A stretch of 64,000 bases of DNA from Dryomyza anilis (taxonomy: Eukaryota > Arthropoda > Insecta > Diptera > Dryomyzidae). Shown here one piece after another: positions 61,610-64,000 of this stretch (positions are counted from its first letter, which is position 1; each line of letters begins with the position of its first letter). The DNA lies in the NCBI GenBank assembly GCA_951804985.1, contig OX638132.1, positions 14,241,529-14,305,528 of the forward strand. The letters run 5' to 3'. A program made the translations under genes and the position numbers. A model generated the notes under the pieces. It saw only the letters and a list, made by a program, of their open reading frames with translations. It searched no databases and was not told the DNA's origin.

Positions 61610-62691
61610 TTATAATTGTGGTGGCATCAATTTTGAGTGGCATTGTTGCAGCTGCTGTTGTTTTAATTTGACTTTTGCACAACACACGTTTGGCTCCTGC
61701 ATAGGTGGCTGCTTGTATGTTGCTAACCATTTAATATTTCGATCATCGACGGCGACACCATATCCTTCGACTTTTGGCAGCCAGCGGCGCCTCCTGTGTG
61801 AGACGAAAAATTTATTGATAAAGCAAATTTGCACCTATTTAGATAATGCGATTCTGATACTCCAGGGCCGCGTTCAATTTGACATTGCGATCCGCCATCT
61901 GACGTAGACGCAAACGCGTCAGCGGTGGCGTAAAGCATTCAGCAAGCCGTTTGCTTTGTGCGCGCGCCTGGCGACGTTGCAGACGTACGAACTTTTGCGT
62001 ACCAGCAAATTTCATCACCTCCGGACAGCAGTCTTTCGAAAGACGTGCGCTCTTGCGAACCGTTGGTCGAAGGCTGAGATCGTCTACAGAATCCACAGTC
62101 ATCATTGCTGCCGTTGCTGCTGCTGCCGTCGTCATCATCATCTCGTTGGCCTTGCGCTTGCGCGTTCTGATGTTGGCTGCCAGCGTTGTTGTCGTCATCG
62201 TCGCCTTCTTCATCGTAGTCTTCGCACCATTTTTACCGCGTCCTTTGTCTTGTTTCGTTTTGGCTTTGACCACAGTAATTCTAGACCTTGATTTAGATCG
62301 AAGTGCGGACGCTGACGCGACCGAAGCCGTCGCCGATTTCTTATTGTTGTTGCCCAAGAAGATGTTGGACTTTTGACAGCGCAAGCTGCGCCGACTGCGA
62401 CTAATGTTCAGCAGTTCTGTTGGCAAATTTAAATTCTTCACATGCACAAACGGATTGCGACGCTTGCGTAGGATCTCTTGCAACGGCGGATTGAACGGCT
62501 GCAGCAGATGCATACTGGGTTTTGGTTTTGCACAGGCACGCGTTGTCTTCGTGCGATGTAGTTCCATGCCGCACGGCCTATGGCTGGATTTCTTCTGCTG
62601 CTGGCTGCTGATACTTCTCATTTGTGCGAGCAGACAGACAAATGCTGATGGTCGCTCTGGCGTCGTTATGATTGTGGTCAATAGGGTGGAG
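61610..62691 (-). CDS. 3' part of an unrecognised basic, probably nuclear protein
   Basis: Two exons on the minus strand: 61861-62691 (after acceptor CACTTGCAG, so at least one more exon lies upstream) and 61610-61793, separated by a 67-nt intron (donor GTATCAG, acceptor GTCTCACACAG). Phases fit (both junctions phase 2). The protein is very rich in Lys, Arg, Ser, Thr and Ala. Stretches that look conserved are LQPFNPPLQEILRKRRNPFV, LPTELLNISRSRRSLRCQ, RPTVRKSARLSKDCCPEVM and KFVRLQRRQARAQSKRL. If the short intron is not used, the frame ends at a TAA at 61839 (ending EYQNRII). RKSARLSK recalls nuclear proteins, but no family was recognised. A start inside the exon (MRSISSQQQKK) is possible. Confidence 0.55.
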
Positions 62692-62954
62692 CTGCAAGTG
62701 ACACAAGGCAATATATATATAGAAAAATGTTAAGTGTGCTGGTACGTCGTAGTTGTTTGATTTACATTTAATTTTGTAAAATTACGATGTATAATTTTGT
62801 TCATCCAAAAGTAGCCACAACAATTTCGCACATAAAATTTACAACAAAAATTTTTTAGAGAAAACTTTTCTGTGTATAAATTTTGAAAATCACTAATGTC
62901 ACAAGTTTGCTGTGCTTGCTAAGGCATTTTGAATTTCTGTAACGACTCTTTCAA

Positions 62955-63560
62955 GCAGAGTTTTTTATTAGTTGATACAGGGTTTAGAGATAAGATTTAA
63001 TTATTGACTTAATTGATGATCTATATTGGTAATTAAAACTATAGACTAAATTCAGAAAGGAACGGCTTGAATTCGAATGGAAACTATGTCAAATCAAAAA
63101 GACAGAATGAAATCAAAGAGGGTGTAATGGAGAATAATAACAGAAAATCAAATTGCATTCAAAATAGTCATAAAGATTCTTTAAAAAGAGTTTTTTTTTA
63201 TTAGGGGTCTGGGTCTGGAGATAAGCAGCTTGAACAGACAGCACGAATTCAAAAAGAAATTAATTTAAATCTAAAAGAAAAAAATAAATCAAAGAGTGTG
63301 TAATGGAGAATAGTCAAATTAATACCAGATATATAAAAATCCATTCATAAATAGTCGTATATATTCTTCAAAGCCGCCTTTTTTATTTGGTATTTAGAAA
63401 GTCTGCATTTAGGATTTAATTATTGACTTTATTGATGAACAAAGTTGGTAGCATTCAGAAAGCGATAGAGCAGAGCAGCTTGAATTCAGAAAGAAACAAA
63501 TTCAAATGACCAGAAATATAAAATTCAATTCAAAATAGGCGAACAGATTACAGAAAAATG
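62955..63560. repeat. Three diverged tandem units of about 200 bp
   Basis: Each unit contains a poly-T with TTATT, AGATAAGA/AGGATTTAATTATTGACTT, TTGAATTC, and in two of them ATCAAAGAGNGTGTAATGGAGAATA. Confidence 0.65.
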
Positions 63561-63662
63561 CTTATTTTATTTCGGGACGATCAAATTGAGTTCAGAATAT
63601 ACAAATTGAATTCAGAATATTCAAATTGATTCAGAATATTCAACTTTAACTCGGAATGTATT

Positions 63663-63910
63663 CAATGAAATAATATCCCGTAAACAAAACGGCCCGTTAA
63701 CGGTACAGTATTTCGGAATACGAATCCGTAAAGAAATCCGTTTTCTGAAAACAAAAACGAATGAAAAGGAACATCGACGTTTTGACGGTACGCTATGCTT
63801 GATGCAAAACGTAGAGAATCCGTTATGAATACGTTTCGACGATCCGATAACGAACCAAGAGTCTTGACACAATACGAAGTGTCGTCCATAACGGAATTAT
63901 GATTCCGTGT
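63663..63910. repeat. Palindrome-rich repeat with CCGTAAAC/ACGGAAT motifs
   Basis: Contains CCCGTAAACAAAACGGCCCG at the left and ACGGAATTATGATTCCGTGT at the right, with several CCGTTA/TAACGG pairs between. Related to 21890-21985. Probably a decayed MITE. Confidence 0.45.
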
Positions 63911-64000
63911 GTGTCGGATGTTATTTGGGTAGTCAAATAAATACTTAAAGTTAAAATATAAATCAAAACGTTTCATATAAATTCAGAATAGTCAAATAGA

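Overview
The window is nuclear DNA of an insect, most likely a higher (cyclorrhaphan) fly and probably not a Drosophila. Evidence: coding exons are G+C-rich at third positions and encode long Gln, Asn, Ala, Ser and Thr runs typical of fly regulatory proteins; introns are split between about 65 nt and several kb; non-coding DNA is very A+T-rich and packed with short transposon relics. No bacterial-style operon, rRNA, tRNA or CRISPR array was seen.

Layout. (1) 1-20.0 kb, minus strand: eight coding exons of a very large TRIP12-type HECT ubiquitin ligase (Drosophila ctrip). The start codon, disordered N-terminal part, armadillo-type region and WWE domain are present; the C-terminal HECT catalytic lobe lies beyond base 1. 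Every splice junction I propose keeps the frame. Its introns hold low-complexity AT-rich sequence and several transposons. (2) 20.0-39.3 kb: gene-poor DNA with MITEs, a broken Tc1/mariner transposase, a 3-kb foldback-like element, a HARBI1-like fragment and many dispersed repeats. (3) 39.3-40.3 kb: a mostly repeat-free island with a possible 64-residue membrane microprotein on the minus strand. (4) 42.36-43.33 kb, minus: intronless Hus1, a subunit of the 9-1-1 checkpoint clamp. (5) 44-49.4 kb: hairpins, a tandem array split by a MITE, and a 1-kb element with terminal inverted repeats. (6) 50.03-52.33 kb, plus: three-exon Gmppb (GDP-mannose pyrophosphorylase beta). (7) 53.7-55.2 kb: a minisatellite abutting a 5'-truncated non-LTR retrotransposon. 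(8) 55.63-56.97 kb, plus: five-exon BBS5, with an X-box-like RFX site 96 bp upstream of its ATG. (9) 57-61.5 kb: a decayed reverse transcriptase, a MITE with a TTA target duplication, and AT-rich DNA. (10) 61.61-62.69 kb, minus: the 3' part of an unrecognised basic, probably nuclear gene. (11) 62.95-64 kb: tandem and palindromic repeats.

The genes act in unrelated housekeeping pathways (ubiquitination, DNA-damage checkpoint, glycosylation precursor supply, cilium). They look like a conserved neighbourhood rather than a functional cluster. The most interesting material is the microprotein candidate, the ciliary X-box, the orphan gene near 62 kb, and the transposon structures: MITEs built from two head-to-head copies of a mariner 5' end, a MITE nested inside a long-TIR element that carries an ATG-less reading frame, and a foldback element with subterminal repeats.
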